Positions 17,280 through 26,247 of a DNA stretch of 64,000 bases are shown piece after piece. Position numbers and translations under genes: made by a program. The stretch is taken from the NCBI RefSeq assembly GCF_017875315.1, contig NZ_JAGGMM010000003.1, forward strand, positions 124,001-188,000. Direction: 5' to 3'. The notes under the pieces are model-generated. The model searched no databases, was not told where the DNA came from, and was given only the letters and a program-made list of their open reading frames with translations. Numbering within the stretch: the stretch's first letter is position 1; each line of letters starts with the position of its first letter. Origin of the DNA: Methanomicrobium sp. W14 (lineage in GTDB: Archaea; Halobacteriota; Methanomicrobia; Methanomicrobiales; Methanomicrobiaceae).

Positions 17280-18610
17280 AGGAATCCATCCCCTTCAAGT
17301 TCTACCATGCGATTGTATACTGCATCGAGGAATTCCTCATCTGAGGGAACACCTTCGGGAGCGTCTACCACCTTTCTGTACTGTATAGGAACGTTGTCCA
17401 TACGATAAACGATACCTCCGTCATCTACACCGCATATTTTTACCGGGACGTGAAGGTCCGATATTTCACTTGCCATGTTAATGTGGGGATCGACTGTAAT
17501 GAAAGGATGCTTCTTCAGGTGCTGTACTGCCGGAATCGGGAAGTGTGCACCTGCGTCTGTACCGATGTTTATGAATGCGTCAACCTCGTCGCGCATCGCA
17601 AGGTCTACAGAGCTTGTCTCACCCGGATTCATATGAACCATGGTCTTCTTTGTTAAGTCAAGACAGTAAGGGAATCCGAACTGCCACGACCAGACCGCTC
17701 CGGGACCTGTAATGTTGTAGTGGCCACGCATAGCCATGATTGTACACTTTGTGAACTCGTTTAAGTCACGGGTAAGAGAGATTGCGATATCGATGTTGTG
17801 GTTTCGGCCGTCGGAGTGGCACAGGCCCATCCCGTAGAAGAAATTGCAGTAGCGTGCATTTTTAATGATTTCTGCAACTTCAAGGATCTTCTCCTTCGGG
17901 ATGTTTGCAACGACATCAGGAATATCATCCTCGTGACCGTGGCAGACCATACGGAATGCATCGAACAGTTCGTAGTCGTGCCCCTGCCTCACCTGGAGGT
18001 AATGGTCTGCAACACGTGCCGTGTCTGTATACCTCGGGTCGATTACAATGACCGTCCTCGAGTTGTGGCCTTTACCGGTGAAGAATCCACGCGGGAAGAT
18101 AGAATACCTTGACATGTGGCGCGGGTGTGCATGCGCAGGGTTTGAACCCCAGAACACTACCACATCTGCACGGTTCTTGACCTCTCCGAGTGTGCATGAC
18201 GGGTAGCCGTTGTCAAATATTGCCAGGAATGAACTTCCGTGACAGATTGATGCACAGTTGTCGAGGCAGCCTCCTGACCTCTCCATAACACGTGCAGCCG
18301 CCGCATGGCCTTCACAGTTGGTTGAACCAAAGCCGTACATAAGGGGTTTTTTTGCCTTAAGGAGGACTTTCGCTGTATAGTCAATAGCTTCTTCAAAGCT
18401 GACATCCTTCATTGAGCCGTCAGGCTGGCGCATACGCGGGAGTTTTATACGGCCTTCATGGTCGCCACCGTGCATGAATATCTGGGTTCCGATTGCACAG
18501 ACGTTCTTTACTTCAAGAACTCTCTTGCCGTCATCGGACACTGTGACTTCCACATCATCACAGCATGTACCACAGTATGGACATCCTACGTTTTTGATTA
18601 CTTTCGGCAT
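17276..18610 (-). CDS. fwdB: Formylmethanofuran dehydrogenase subunit B (Mo/W-bis-pterin catalytic subunit)
   Basis: Catalytic CO2-reducing subunit of the formate-dehydrogenase-like family. N-terminal cysteines C10, C13, C17 and C38 (CPYCGTCCD...NVC) would hold a [4Fe-4S] cluster. The metal-ligating position is cysteine, in SICHG (C123), not selenocysteine. WGSNPAHAHPRH and VIDPRYTDTA are dinucleotide-binding segments. 444 residues. A tungsten or molybdenum form (Fwd vs Fmd) cannot be decided from sequence alone. Confidence 0.97.
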   Translation of the reverse strand: MPKVIKNVGCPYCGTCCDDVEVTVSDDGKRVLEVKNVCAIGTQIFMHGGDHEGRIKLPRMRQPDGSMKDVSFEEAIDYTAKVLLKAKKPLMYGFGSTNCEGHAAAARVMERSGGCLDNCASICHGSSFLAIFDNGYPSCTLGEVKNRADVVVFWGSNPAHAHPRHMSRYSIFPRGFFTGKGHNSRTVIVIDPRYTDTARVADHYLQVRQGHDYELFDAFRMVCHGHEDDIPDVVANIPKEKILEVAEIIKNARYCNFFYGMGLCHSDGRNHNIDIAISLTRDLNEFTKCTIMAMRGHYNITGPGAVWSWQFGFPYCLDLTKKTMVHMNPGETSSVDLAMRDEVDAFINIGTDAGAHFPIPAVQHLKKHPFITVDPHINMASEISDLHVPVKICGVDDGGIVYRMDNVPIQYRKVVDAPEGVPSDEEFLDAVYNRMVELEGDGFL

Positions 18611-19024
18611 TTACTCATCACCTTTCCAAAGGCCGACTGCTCCCTGGACACACTCGAGTGCTGATTTGATGCGTTCATTTGGAGCCGGTTCAACAATTAC
18701 CGGAAAACCGCTGTACTGCGGCTCGCCTGTTGACTGTGTTCTGGGGGGGACTACCTGGTTTGCCCATACACTCTGGCGTATATGGCACAGACCCCTGTAA
18801 CACGACTGGCGGGCTACAATCGCTTTAACTACTACTTCACCGCTTTCGCTTGTGACCTTTACATTGGTGTTCGGGGTGATACCAAGCTCCTTGATATCAT
18901 CCTCGTTCATCTCAATGAGCGCACAGGCATCGAAATATTCGGGTGAAGGCTTTCCAATCTCCATTGCGATACCTTCCTCAATGGAGCGCTGGGTAATCAT
19001 GTTCAACAAAATTTTATCTGCCAT
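18611..19024 (-). CDS. fwdD: Formylmethanofuran dehydrogenase subunit D (molybdopterin dinucleotide-binding)
   Basis: Small subunit corresponding to the C-terminal domain of formate dehydrogenases, closing the pterin cofactor site. NVKVTSESGEVVVKAIV is the barrel core and QSVWANQVVPPRTQSTGEPQYSG is characteristic of FwdD. ATG 19024 (MADKILL) is preferred over ATG 19030 because GGTGA at 19032-19036 then has a 7-nt spacing. 137 residues. Confidence 0.95.
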   Translation of the reverse strand: MADKILLNMITQRSIEEGIAMEIGKPSPEYFDACALIEMNEDDIKELGITPNTNVKVTSESGEVVVKAIVARQSCYRGLCHIRQSVWANQVVPPRTQSTGEPQYSGFPVIVEPAPNERIKSALECVQGAVGLWKGDE

Positions 19025-19031
19025 TGTCATA

Positions 19032-19448
19032 TCACCTGTTCAGCGGGCTTGGACCCAGTTCCTTTACTGTCTTGACTACGTCTTCCATGACCATACCCCA
19101 TTTTGCACCTTCTGATGCGGATACAAAGGTCATCCTGAGCCTTTTATCGTTGACTCCGATATTTTTGAGGACGTTTTTAACAAGGAACATACGCTTTGCG
19201 CATTTGTAGTTCCCTTCAAGATAGTGGCAGTCACCGAAGTGGCATCCGGATACAAGAACTCCGTCTGCACCGTCCTGGAATGCTTTCATTATAAAAAGCG
19301 GGTCTACACGTCCTGTACACATTACGCGTATTGCACGTACATCAGGCGGGTACTGAATACGTGAACCTCCCGCAAGATCTGCTCCTGCATATGAACACCA
19401 GTTGCAGATGATTGCAATAATTTTTGGTTTCCAGTTTCCTTCTGCCAT
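19032..19448 (-). CDS. mvhD: MvhD-type electron-transfer subunit (methyl viologen hydrogenase delta)
   Basis: [2Fe-2S] protein that hands electrons from a hydrogenase or formate dehydrogenase to HdrA. 138 residues. The ligand cysteines are seen in IICNWCSYAGADLAG, VMCTGRVDP and VSGCHFGDCHYLEGN. No mvhA/mvhG hydrogenase subunits follow, so the electron donor partner must be encoded elsewhere. It sits directly after hdrA and before fwdD. Confidence 0.95.
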   Translation of the reverse strand: MAEGNWKPKIIAIICNWCSYAGADLAGGSRIQYPPDVRAIRVMCTGRVDPLFIMKAFQDGADGVLVSGCHFGDCHYLEGNYKCAKRMFLVKNVLKNIGVNDKRLRMTFVSASEGAKWGMVMEDVVKTVKELGPSPLNR

Positions 19449-21479
19449 TTACTGTTCACCTCCAAGTCCGCCAAGGAGGAATGAATCTATCTGGGCGCAT
19501 ATCTGCGGACTTGTAAAGTGCTGCATGCGAATAGCACCGCCTGGGCAGAAACCTCCGCACGTACCGCAGCCTTTGCATTTTGCTTCTGTTACAGTCATTA
19601 CCTGCCTGCCGTCTTCTTTCTGGATTAACGAGAGTGCACCGTACGGACACTGGGGAACACACATTCCGCAGCCTGCACAAAGGTCTTCCACACACTGGGC
19701 GAAATAAGGCTCAAGCTGAACTTCTCCCTGGTGTATAGGAATGCTTGCCGCGGATGCCGCTCCTTCTGCCTGTGCTACTGTGTCAGGAATATCCTTCGGG
19801 CCCTGGCAGACACCTGCAAGGAAGATACCTGCTGTTGTTGTTCCGCACGGGTTCAGCTTTGGGTGGGCTTCAAGGTACCATCCGTCCTGAGACTTTGAAA
19901 TACCAAACATCTGGCGTATATGCTCTGCATCAGGTTTCGGCTGAATTGCAGCTGCAAGGACTACAAGGTCACATTCAACTGAAACCGGCCTTCCGAGAAG
20001 GGTGTCCTCCGCTTTTACGTAGACGTTCTTTGTAACCGGGTCCTCCTGTAGCGCTGCGACACGTCCGCGTATGAACTTGGCGCCTTCGTTCTGGATACGG
20101 TAGTAGAACTCCTCGTACATTTTACCGAAAGAACGGATATCCATGTAGAAGATGTATGGCTGGCAGCCCGGGATCTTCTCCATTACCTGGTGTGCATGCT
20201 TAAGCGAATACATGCAGCAGAACCTTGAACAGTAGGGTTTTGCAACTCCGCCTGTGTTGTCTCTTGATCCTGCACAGAGAACGAATCCGACTTTCATCGG
20301 CGTAACACCGTCAGACGGGCGTATAAGGTGACCTCCGGTTGGTCCGGATGCACAGATTAAACGCTCAAACTCAAGACCGGTGATGACATTTTCGTATCTC
20401 TTGTATCCCCATTCGACCTTGTTTTCGATTGGGATAAGGTCATATCCTGTTGCAAGAATTACACATCCGACTTTTACCTTCTCAAGCTCGTCGACCATGT
20501 CAAGGTCAATTGCGTTCTTCTCAGGTCCGCAGATCTCTTTGCACAGTCCGCACTTTACACAGGCGTTAAAGTCAATTGTGTACTGAAGAGGCATAACCTG
20601 GGGGTGGTAGATGTAGATAGCCTTTCTCGGGGCCATTCCGAATTCAAACGGATTTGGCTTTATGACAGGACAGACTGAGGCACAGTCACCACAGCCGTTG
20701 CAGCCTGAACCTTCAATTTTTGCCGCCTTCATCTCTTTCGCGTCTCTTGTTCCGCGTGCCTTCCTCCTGAGGGTTATCTCAAAGTTTCCGATGTAGCCCT
20801 CCACGGTTTCGACTTCTGTGTATGTCTTGAGTATAATGTTCGGGTGACGGCCTGCGTCCACCATCTTTGGTGTCAGGATACACTGCGAACAGTCAAGCGT
20901 CGGGAAAGTTTTATCAAGTTGGGACATCCTTCCGCCGATTGTCGGAAGCTGCTCGACAAGGTATGTCTTGATTCCTGCGTTTGCAAGGTCAAGGGAAGCC
21001 TGAATACCACCGACACCTCCGCCGACGACCATTGCTGCATGCTCTACCGGCACACTCTTTGGCTGAAGGTCTTCAAGGAGTCTTGCCTTTGCAACGGCTA
21101 TCCTTACCTGGTCCTTTGCCTTTTCTGTTGCACCTTCCCAGTCGTGCATGTGCACCCATGAGTTCTGGTCACGTATGTTTGCCATCTCGAAGCGGAACTT
21201 GTTTAAGCCTCCCTCTTCGGTCGCAGTCCTGAATGTGGGCTCGTGAAGACGCGGTGAACATGCCGCAACGACAACCCCTGTCAGGTTATATTCCTTTATT
21301 GCGTCCTCTATCTTGGTCTGACCGGGCGTGGAGCACATGTACTGGTAATGATCTGCAACAACCACATCAGGGAGGGTTTTTGCATATTCCACAACATCGT
21401 CAATTGACAGTGAACCTGCAATGTTCGTACCGCAGTGGCAAATAAATACGCCAATCCTCGGTTTCTGATTTTCTGCCAT
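19449..21479 (-). CDS. hdrA: Heterodisulfide reductase subunit A (flavin-bifurcating)
   Basis: FAD- and iron-sulfur-containing subunit where electron bifurcation between CoM-S-S-CoB and ferredoxin takes place. 676 residues. An N-terminal cluster region (ICHCGTNIAGS), a Rossmann FAD motif VVGGGVGGIQASLDLA at 151-166, and C197/C200 in DCSQCILTPKM, so cysteine where some methanogens have selenocysteine. Ferredoxin motifs CNGCGDCASVC, CVKCGLCKEIC, CAGCGMCVPQC and CKGCGTCGGFC. Adjacent to hdrB and mvhD as expected for the soluble HdrABC-MvhD module. Confidence 0.98.
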   Translation of the reverse strand: MAENQKPRIGVFICHCGTNIAGSLSIDDVVEYAKTLPDVVVADHYQYMCSTPGQTKIEDAIKEYNLTGVVVAACSPRLHEPTFRTATEEGGLNKFRFEMANIRDQNSWVHMHDWEGATEKAKDQVRIAVAKARLLEDLQPKSVPVEHAAMVVGGGVGGIQASLDLANAGIKTYLVEQLPTIGGRMSQLDKTFPTLDCSQCILTPKMVDAGRHPNIILKTYTEVETVEGYIGNFEITLRRKARGTRDAKEMKAAKIEGSGCNGCGDCASVCPVIKPNPFEFGMAPRKAIYIYHPQVMPLQYTIDFNACVKCGLCKEICGPEKNAIDLDMVDELEKVKVGCVILATGYDLIPIENKVEWGYKRYENVITGLEFERLICASGPTGGHLIRPSDGVTPMKVGFVLCAGSRDNTGGVAKPYCSRFCCMYSLKHAHQVMEKIPGCQPYIFYMDIRSFGKMYEEFYYRIQNEGAKFIRGRVAALQEDPVTKNVYVKAEDTLLGRPVSVECDLVVLAAAIQPKPDAEHIRQMFGISKSQDGWYLEAHPKLNPCGTTTAGIFLAGVCQGPKDIPDTVAQAEGAASAASIPIHQGEVQLEPYFAQCVEDLCAGCGMCVPQCPYGALSLIQKEDGRQVMTVTEAKCKGCGTCGGFCPGGAIRMQHFTSPQICAQIDSFLLGGLGGEQ

Positions 21480-21491
21480 ATTTTAACCTCC

Positions 21492-22397
21492 TTAAAGAAT
21501 CTTCTCCAAAAACGGCTTGCAGTCTATTGCATGCAGATCAAGTGCAAGCTCTTCAGGCGTCATACCCTGCGCAAGTCCCAGGAGTTCATTGTAGTGAAGA
21601 ACCGGCAGGTTGTACTCCTGTCCGAAGTTTTCCTTAATTTCTACCTGACCACGGTCATACTGAAGCTGACAGAAAGGACAGACTTCAGTCAGTGCATCCG
21701 CACCGGCTTCACGGAGATTGATGAGCTTCTCGTTTGTAATATCAAGCGAGTGGATTAGATCGTATCCACGCACACCGCCGCCCGCTCCGCAGCACTGCAT
21801 TTTGTTGCGGTACTGGACAGGTTCTGCTCCGAGTGCACCAACAAGTTCGTCTATCCACATAGGGTTTTCGGTGTCTCCAAAGTGGCGGTCCTTCTGCGGC
21901 TTCATCAGGTGACACCCGTAGTGGACTGCAATCTTTGTGCCTGTAAGAGGCCTTGTCACGCTGTCGGCTATCTTTTTTACACCGCAGATCTTCTCGTCGT
22001 AATAAAGTTCAGCCAGGTGCCAGACATCGATTGTACCCTTGTACTCCATGTCAATTTCCGAGAGGACTTCGTTTACTTTGTCACGAAGCTCGTCGTTGTG
22101 CTTTAATTTGTGGTTTACTTCCCAGATTGACTTGTAGCAGCCGTTGCATATCAGGGTTATGTCCTTTTTCATCTCTTCTGCAAGGCAGAGGTTTCTCGCC
22201 GCCATTGCATACCAGACATTCATATCTATTGCCCCGAATGCACCCGGTGCCGGACAGCAGCTTGCTCCCTTCAGGGGAAGAAGCTCAATTCCTACCTTCT
22301 CACTGGTCCTGATTGCAGCCGCCTCACAACCGGGGTAGCGGTTTGGAGCAATACAGCCAAGGAAAAATGCATATGAGTGTTCCATCTTATTAGCCAT
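21492..22397 (-). CDS. hdrB: Heterodisulfide reductase subunit B
   Basis: Catalytic subunit splitting the CoM-S-S-CoB heterodisulfide on noncubane [4Fe-4S] clusters. 301 residues with two CCG-type domains. The first is built from LGCIAP, ASCCPAPG (a CCP variant) and CNGCYKS; the second from HYGCHLMKP, CCGAGGG and CPFCQLQYD. MANKMEHS is taken as the start, with ATG 22385 (MEHS) as an alternative. It lies 8 bp after hdrC. Confidence 0.97.
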   Translation of the reverse strand: MANKMEHSYAFFLGCIAPNRYPGCEAAAIRTSEKVGIELLPLKGASCCPAPGAFGAIDMNVWYAMAARNLCLAEEMKKDITLICNGCYKSIWEVNHKLKHNDELRDKVNEVLSEIDMEYKGTIDVWHLAELYYDEKICGVKKIADSVTRPLTGTKIAVHYGCHLMKPQKDRHFGDTENPMWIDELVGALGAEPVQYRNKMQCCGAGGGVRGYDLIHSLDITNEKLINLREAGADALTEVCPFCQLQYDRGQVEIKENFGQEYNLPVLHYNELLGLAQGMTPEELALDLHAIDCKPFLEKIL

Positions 22398-22405
22398 TTA
22401 TATAC

Positions 22406-22984
22406 TCACTCCTCCGAAAGAATGCGGTCAGCTTCCTCTTTTAAATGGAAATGGTCGATAATCTTTCTTATTCCATCCATATACTCGGGATACGAGTGCG
22501 TTGTCGGCGGGTCTCTTGGAAGACCGAGCTTCTCACGTGCCGCACGGTTTACGTCGTTGTTGGGCACACCGTGTCCCGTTGAATAGATAAGCTGAACGGT
22601 TTTAAGGAAATTGCGCGGAACTATGCCTTTTCTGAACGCAAGATTTCTCATTGCCATAATGACGTCAGTCGGGAAGATGTCACGCGGGCAACGGTCAGAG
22701 CAGGAATAGCATGTTGTGCACAGCCAGAGATCAGGGTCTGTTAAGGCCTCCTCCTCAAGACCGAGGACTGCTCTTCTCATGAAAATGCGTATGCGGTATG
22801 AACTGCGCGGCGCAGACGGGCATGAACCCGTGCAGGTGCCGCACTGGAAACACATATGCGAAATTGTTCCGCTGATCTCCTCAACTTCCTTGCTGAAGTC
22901 TTTCTTGGAGTCAACAGTGTAATAATTCCGGTCCTTAAGTTTTTCCTCAAGCTCCGGGTTGTTGTAGTTTTTCTCAGTTGCCAT
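22406..22984 (-). CDS. hdrC: Heterodisulfide reductase subunit C
   Basis: Small iron-sulfur subunit wiring HdrA to HdrB. 192 residues, with two [4Fe-4S] motifs: CFQCGTCTGSCP near residue 45 and CTTCYSCSDRCP near residue 90. The C-terminal STGHGVPNN and HSYPEYMDGIRKI are typical of the soluble type. Sits between fwdF and hdrB in one transcript. Confidence 0.97.
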   Translation of the reverse strand: MATEKNYNNPELEEKLKDRNYYTVDSKKDFSKEVEEISGTISHMCFQCGTCTGSCPSAPRSSYRIRIFMRRAVLGLEEEALTDPDLWLCTTCYSCSDRCPRDIFPTDVIMAMRNLAFRKGIVPRNFLKTVQLIYSTGHGVPNNDVNRAAREKLGLPRDPPTTHSYPEYMDGIRKIIDHFHLKEEADRILSEE

Positions 22985-23000
22985 GTAAATACCTCATCAC

Positions 23001-24170
23001 TCAGAGGGCCTTTACCTCTACCTCACCAAATTCGTCCTTTGATTCCCTGACCTTGGATGTTCTGGAAGTCAGAAGCTTTTCCTTTACGGACTTGAAGAGA
23101 GCAGAATCCTCCTTGCCTTTCATGCGAAGGCCTGTACGCTTAAGAACAATAATGTCCTCACCCGGGCAGGCGTTAACGCATGCACCACAGAGGATGCAGA
23201 ATTCCTTGTTGACTGCAATATTAGGCTCAATCTCACCGTGCATATCGGCCGGGGATTTTGGTGTGGGTACATAGATTGCGTTTGCCGGACAGACTTCAAC
23301 ACATGTCGAACATCCTCCGGGGCACTTCTCCGCGTGGAACTCAATCTCTCCTTCGAAGAGCTTTTCAACGGTAATTGCCTGCGTCGGACAGCTTATTGCA
23401 CACCACCGGCAGGTGCAGCACTCTTCCTTGTCGATGTGTACCTTGCCTTTGTTTTTCTTCCTCTTGCTTATCTTTCCTTTCTTGACTTCAATAGCCTCGG
23501 ACGGGCAGATTTCGGCGCAGAGAAGACATCCGTCGCAGAGCTTCGGGTTCCACTTGACCTCACCTGTGACTTCTCCGGTCTCGGCGCTGATTGGCTTTCT
23601 TGTTACATCAATTGCCGCACAGATTTCACCGCACAGTCCGCAGAACGTGCACTTGTCTTCGTTGTATACGAATTCATTCTCGGACCTGAGAGCCTCAGCC
23701 TTCTTCAGACCGCACCTGTCAGTCCCCTCAAAGACAGGGACTTCACGTACAATTGCCTCACGCGGGCACACGTTCTCGCACTTTGTACACTGAACGCATT
23801 TCTCCTGGTCAATCTCGGCAAGCTTGTCATAAACAGGGAAACCTTCCTTTTCTACTATCGGAAGAGACGGCTCTCCGTCAATTTCAAGCTTCATTGCATT
23901 GAACGGGCACATTACTGTACATACACCACAGTATGAGCACTTCTCCTCGTCCACCTGAACTGCTGAGCCGTATTCTATAGCACCCCTGCGGAATGCTCCT
24001 ACAGGGCCTACACTTATGGCCTCTTCAGGGCAGGAATCTGCGCATATCCCGCAGCCCGTGCAGCGTGAATTATCCAGAATAAGGTTGTTCACCTGTTTCA
24101 GAAGCTTCTGCTCCATTATGGTGAAGCAGCCCTCCTGCCTCTTGGAGTATTTTGGAAAAAGCGATTTCAT
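23001..24170 (-). CDS. fwdF: Polyferredoxin subunit F of formylmethanofuran dehydrogenase
   Basis: Electron-wire subunit joining the bifurcating Hdr module to the CO2-reducing core. I count eight [4Fe-4S] motifs across 389 residues (CTGCGICADSC, CSYCGVCTVMC, CVQCTKCENVC, CTFCGLCGEIC, CDGCLLCAEIC, CTCRWCAISC, GGCSTCVEVC, CILCGACVNAC). The real start is taken as ATG 24170 (MKSLF): the upstream GTG at 24182 lies inside the AGGAGTG SD. A lysine-rich linker (KISKRKKNKGKV) separates the fifth and sixth motifs. Confidence 0.95.
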   Translation of the reverse strand: MKSLFPKYSKRQEGCFTIMEQKLLKQVNNLILDNSRCTGCGICADSCPEEAISVGPVGAFRRGAIEYGSAVQVDEEKCSYCGVCTVMCPFNAMKLEIDGEPSLPIVEKEGFPVYDKLAEIDQEKCVQCTKCENVCPREAIVREVPVFEGTDRCGLKKAEALRSENEFVYNEDKCTFCGLCGEICAAIDVTRKPISAETGEVTGEVKWNPKLCDGCLLCAEICPSEAIEVKKGKISKRKKNKGKVHIDKEECCTCRWCAISCPTQAITVEKLFEGEIEFHAEKCPGGCSTCVEVCPANAIYVPTPKSPADMHGEIEPNIAVNKEFCILCGACVNACPGEDIIVLKRTGLRMKGKEDSALFKSVKEKLLTSRTSKVRESKDEFGEVEVKAL

Positions 24171-24197
24171 TAATTTCAGCACTCCTAAATCAATATC

Positions 24198-24617
24198 TTA
24201 TGCTTTTTGTTCCTCTGTACGGGACTTTGAAAACTCTTTTCTGAGCTCCCAGAACTCCGGGAATTTCTTAAGCTTCGCCTGCCTCTCGGCAAGAGCTTCG
24301 CATTCCTCTTTGTAGTCCCTTACGTCCTCGAGTCCTTCCATCAGGGGGTGGGTAAACCTGTCTTCGTTTCGAAGCTGTTCCCAGCGACCCTTCAGGGTTA
24401 TAACATCGTATGGACATGCCTCAATGCAAACACCGCATCCTGCACAGAGCTCATGATTAATGTCAAGGATTGTAGCCTTTCCATTAATGACAACGTAGAT
24501 CTTGTCTGTTGTTACAGGATCTACAGTGTTGAGTTCCAGTGCATCAACCGGGCATGCAACCACACAATTGTTACAACCAGTACAATTAGTCATGTTTACA
24601 TGAACTGCAAATGCCAT
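24198..24617 (-). CDS. fwdG: Dicluster ferredoxin, FwdG-like
   Basis: First gene of the operon: a two-cluster ferredoxin (CTGCNNCVVACP and CAGCGVCIEACP) with a charged helical C-terminal extension of about 60 residues (RQAKLKKFPEFWELRKEF). ATG 24617 (MAFAVHV) is preferred to GTG 24629. FwdG is the family's usual linker between FwdF and the catalytic core. The extension is longer than in a minimal ferredoxin, so an interaction role is likely. A plain polyferredoxin outside the complex is the alternative. Confidence 0.85.
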   Translation of the reverse strand: MAFAVHVNMTNCTGCNNCVVACPVDALELNTVDPVTTDKIYVVINGKATILDINHELCAGCGVCIEACPYDVITLKGRWEQLRNEDRFTHPLMEGLEDVRDYKEECEALAERQAKLKKFPEFWELRKEFSKSRTEEQKA

Positions 24618-24629
24618 TATATCACGCAC

Positions 24630-25250
24630 CGCTATATCGATCGTTAATCGATCGCTAAAAGTTGGAAAAAAAAATAGATAAAGGTTCTGAAGTTGTGCAA
24701 CCTTTTAAATGAAAAAAAAAAGGAAATTTATAGATATATATTTGACAAATAAGCTTTGTTAATGCTTATAATTTGATATCCCGCAATATAAGGGCTGCGT
24801 CAAAAGAATCAAACAGAAAGCATTATATCCGCGTTAAACGGCATTGAATTAATTTTTTGGAAGAACAAACCCTTAAATAAGCTATATACACTTTTTAATG
24901 CCCGAAATACCGGACATATAGAGACATTACAAACAGCGCAGACTGACGCGGAAAGTCATTTTTAATTGACAAAATAGATTAAATTAACATTATGCACTTT
25001 TTTTCAGATTTCTCCACACGCATTTTGCTTAAACCTTACCGGCACGCCGGTGCCCCCGTGCCCCATATATTATTTGTGTGTTTTACAACCCTGTGATTTT
25101 CATACTGCAGGCAATGATATCAAAGAAATAATATTTTACCTTACAAGAATGAAATAAGACTGTTAGAAAACTTTGAATAAACATTAATTGTATTATTCAA
25201 TGTTTGATAAAAATCAGGCTGCAATTTTCATCCTGATATGAGGTTATTCT
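24630..25250 (+). other. Divergent intergenic region between the fwd-hdr operon and ftr
   Basis: About 620 bp without a supportable gene. It holds the fwd promoter side, a GC-rich palindrome ACCGGC/GCCGGT at 25038-25051 followed by CCCCCGTGCCCC in otherwise AT-rich DNA, and an overlapping set of inverted repeats at 25173-25205 (TTGAATA/TATTCAA and AAACATT/AATGTTT) about 45-80 nt upstream of ftr. The last is positioned like an ftr promoter-proximal control site. The remainder shows nothing I recognise. Confidence 0.5.
24638..24654 (-). promoter_or_regulatory. CGATCG inverted repeat before the fwd-hdr operon
   Basis: Two CGATCG hexamers separated by TTAAT form a perfect inverted (and direct) repeat 21-37 nt upstream of the fwdG ATG. 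TATA-like A/T-rich stretches lie further upstream on the minus strand (around 24705-24745). The position suits an operator near the transcription start or a small hairpin in the leader. No regulator is identified. Confidence 0.4.
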
Positions 25251-26138
25251 ATGGAATTGAATGGCGTTACAATCGAAAACGAATACGCAGAAGCATTCCC
25301 GAACTGGGCATGCAGGGTTATAATAACCGCAATAAACGAAAAGTGGGCTTACCAGGCGGCAACAGAGGCTACAGGCTTTGCAACATCTGCAATCGGCTGC
25401 CCGTGCGAGGCAGGAATAGAGATGTTCGTCTCGGCAACCGAGACACCCGACAAAAGACCCGGAGTTGCCGTACTCTTCTTTGCAGGAGGCAAAAAGAAAT
25501 TAAAGGCACAGGTCGTGGAACGCCTTGCTGAATGCGTTCTTACCCAGCCCACAGCAGCAGTATTTGACGGGATGCCTGAAGCTGAAGAGAGAATTGACGT
25601 AAAGCTCCACTTCTTCGGCGACGGATACGAATACGAAAAGGAAGTCGGCGGCAGAAAGTGCTGGGCGATTCCCATCATGAACGGTGAGTACATCGGTGAA
25701 GAGAACTTCGGCATTGTAAAAGGTGTCGCAGGCGGAAACTTCTTCATCATGGGCGAGAACCAGCCTGCGGCCTTAATGGCGGCAGATGCGGCAATCGACG
25801 CAATATATGAAGTAGAGGGGTGCATGTGTTCATTCCCTGTCGTTGCATCAGGTTCAAAGGTCGGCTCAAAGAAGTACAAGTTCATGGCCGCAACAACAAA
25901 CGAGAAATACTGCCCGACAATCCGCGACAAGGTAGAGGACTCCAAGGTCCCCGAGGGCGTCAGTGCAGTCTATGAAATAGTAATCGACGGTGTCGACGAG
26001 GATTCAATCAGGGAAGCTACAAAAGCCGGAATCGAGGCTGCTACACTTGTTCCGGGAGTAAAGCTTATCTCTGCAGGAAACTTCGGAGGAAACCTCGGAC
26101 CGTTCAGGTTCGACCTCCACGAGATCCTCAAAGAATAA
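25251..26138 (+). CDS. ftr: Formylmethanofuran-tetrahydromethanopterin formyltransferase
   Basis: Second enzyme of CO2 methanogenesis, moving the formyl group from methanofuran to H4MPT, and the natural partner of the divergent fwd operon. 295 residues, standard length. Family stretches are EYAEAFPNWACRVIITA, GCPCEAGIE, DGMPEAEERIDVKLHFFGDG and SAGNFGGNLGPFRF at the end. The SD GAGGTT lies 8 nt before ATG. A T-run (26145-26150) closes the unit. Confidence 0.98.
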   Translation: MELNGVTIENEYAEAFPNWACRVIITAINEKWAYQAATEATGFATSAIGCPCEAGIEMFVSATETPDKRPGVAVLFFAGGKKKLKAQVVERLAECVLTQPTAAVFDGMPEAEERIDVKLHFFGDGYEYEKEVGGRKCWAIPIMNGEYIGEENFGIVKGVAGGNFFIMGENQPAALMAADAAIDAIYEVEGCMCSFPVVASGSKVGSKKYKFMAATTNEKYCPTIRDKVEDSKVPEGVSAVYEIVIDGVDEDSIREATKAGIEAATLVPGVKLISAGNFGGNLGPFRFDLHEILKE

Positions 26139-26144
26139 ACCACC

Positions 26145-26150
26145 TTTTTT
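26145..26150 (+). terminator. T-run after ftr
   Basis: Six T residues begin seven bases after the ftr stop, a likely intrinsic terminator separating ftr from the next operon. Confidence 0.4.
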
Positions 26151-26247
26151 GCATGTTAAATCTGTTCGGAAAACTTTTCCGGCATGTTTTTAACCGAGAT
26201 ATTTCCTGCCGGGCATCTTATTTCTGCCCCGAATGCAATCAAACAGA

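Noticed and set aside
23238-23936. 232-codon plus-strand frame opposite fwdF
   Set aside because: Shadow of the polyferredoxin; its cysteine and arginine pattern is the complement of the cluster motifs.
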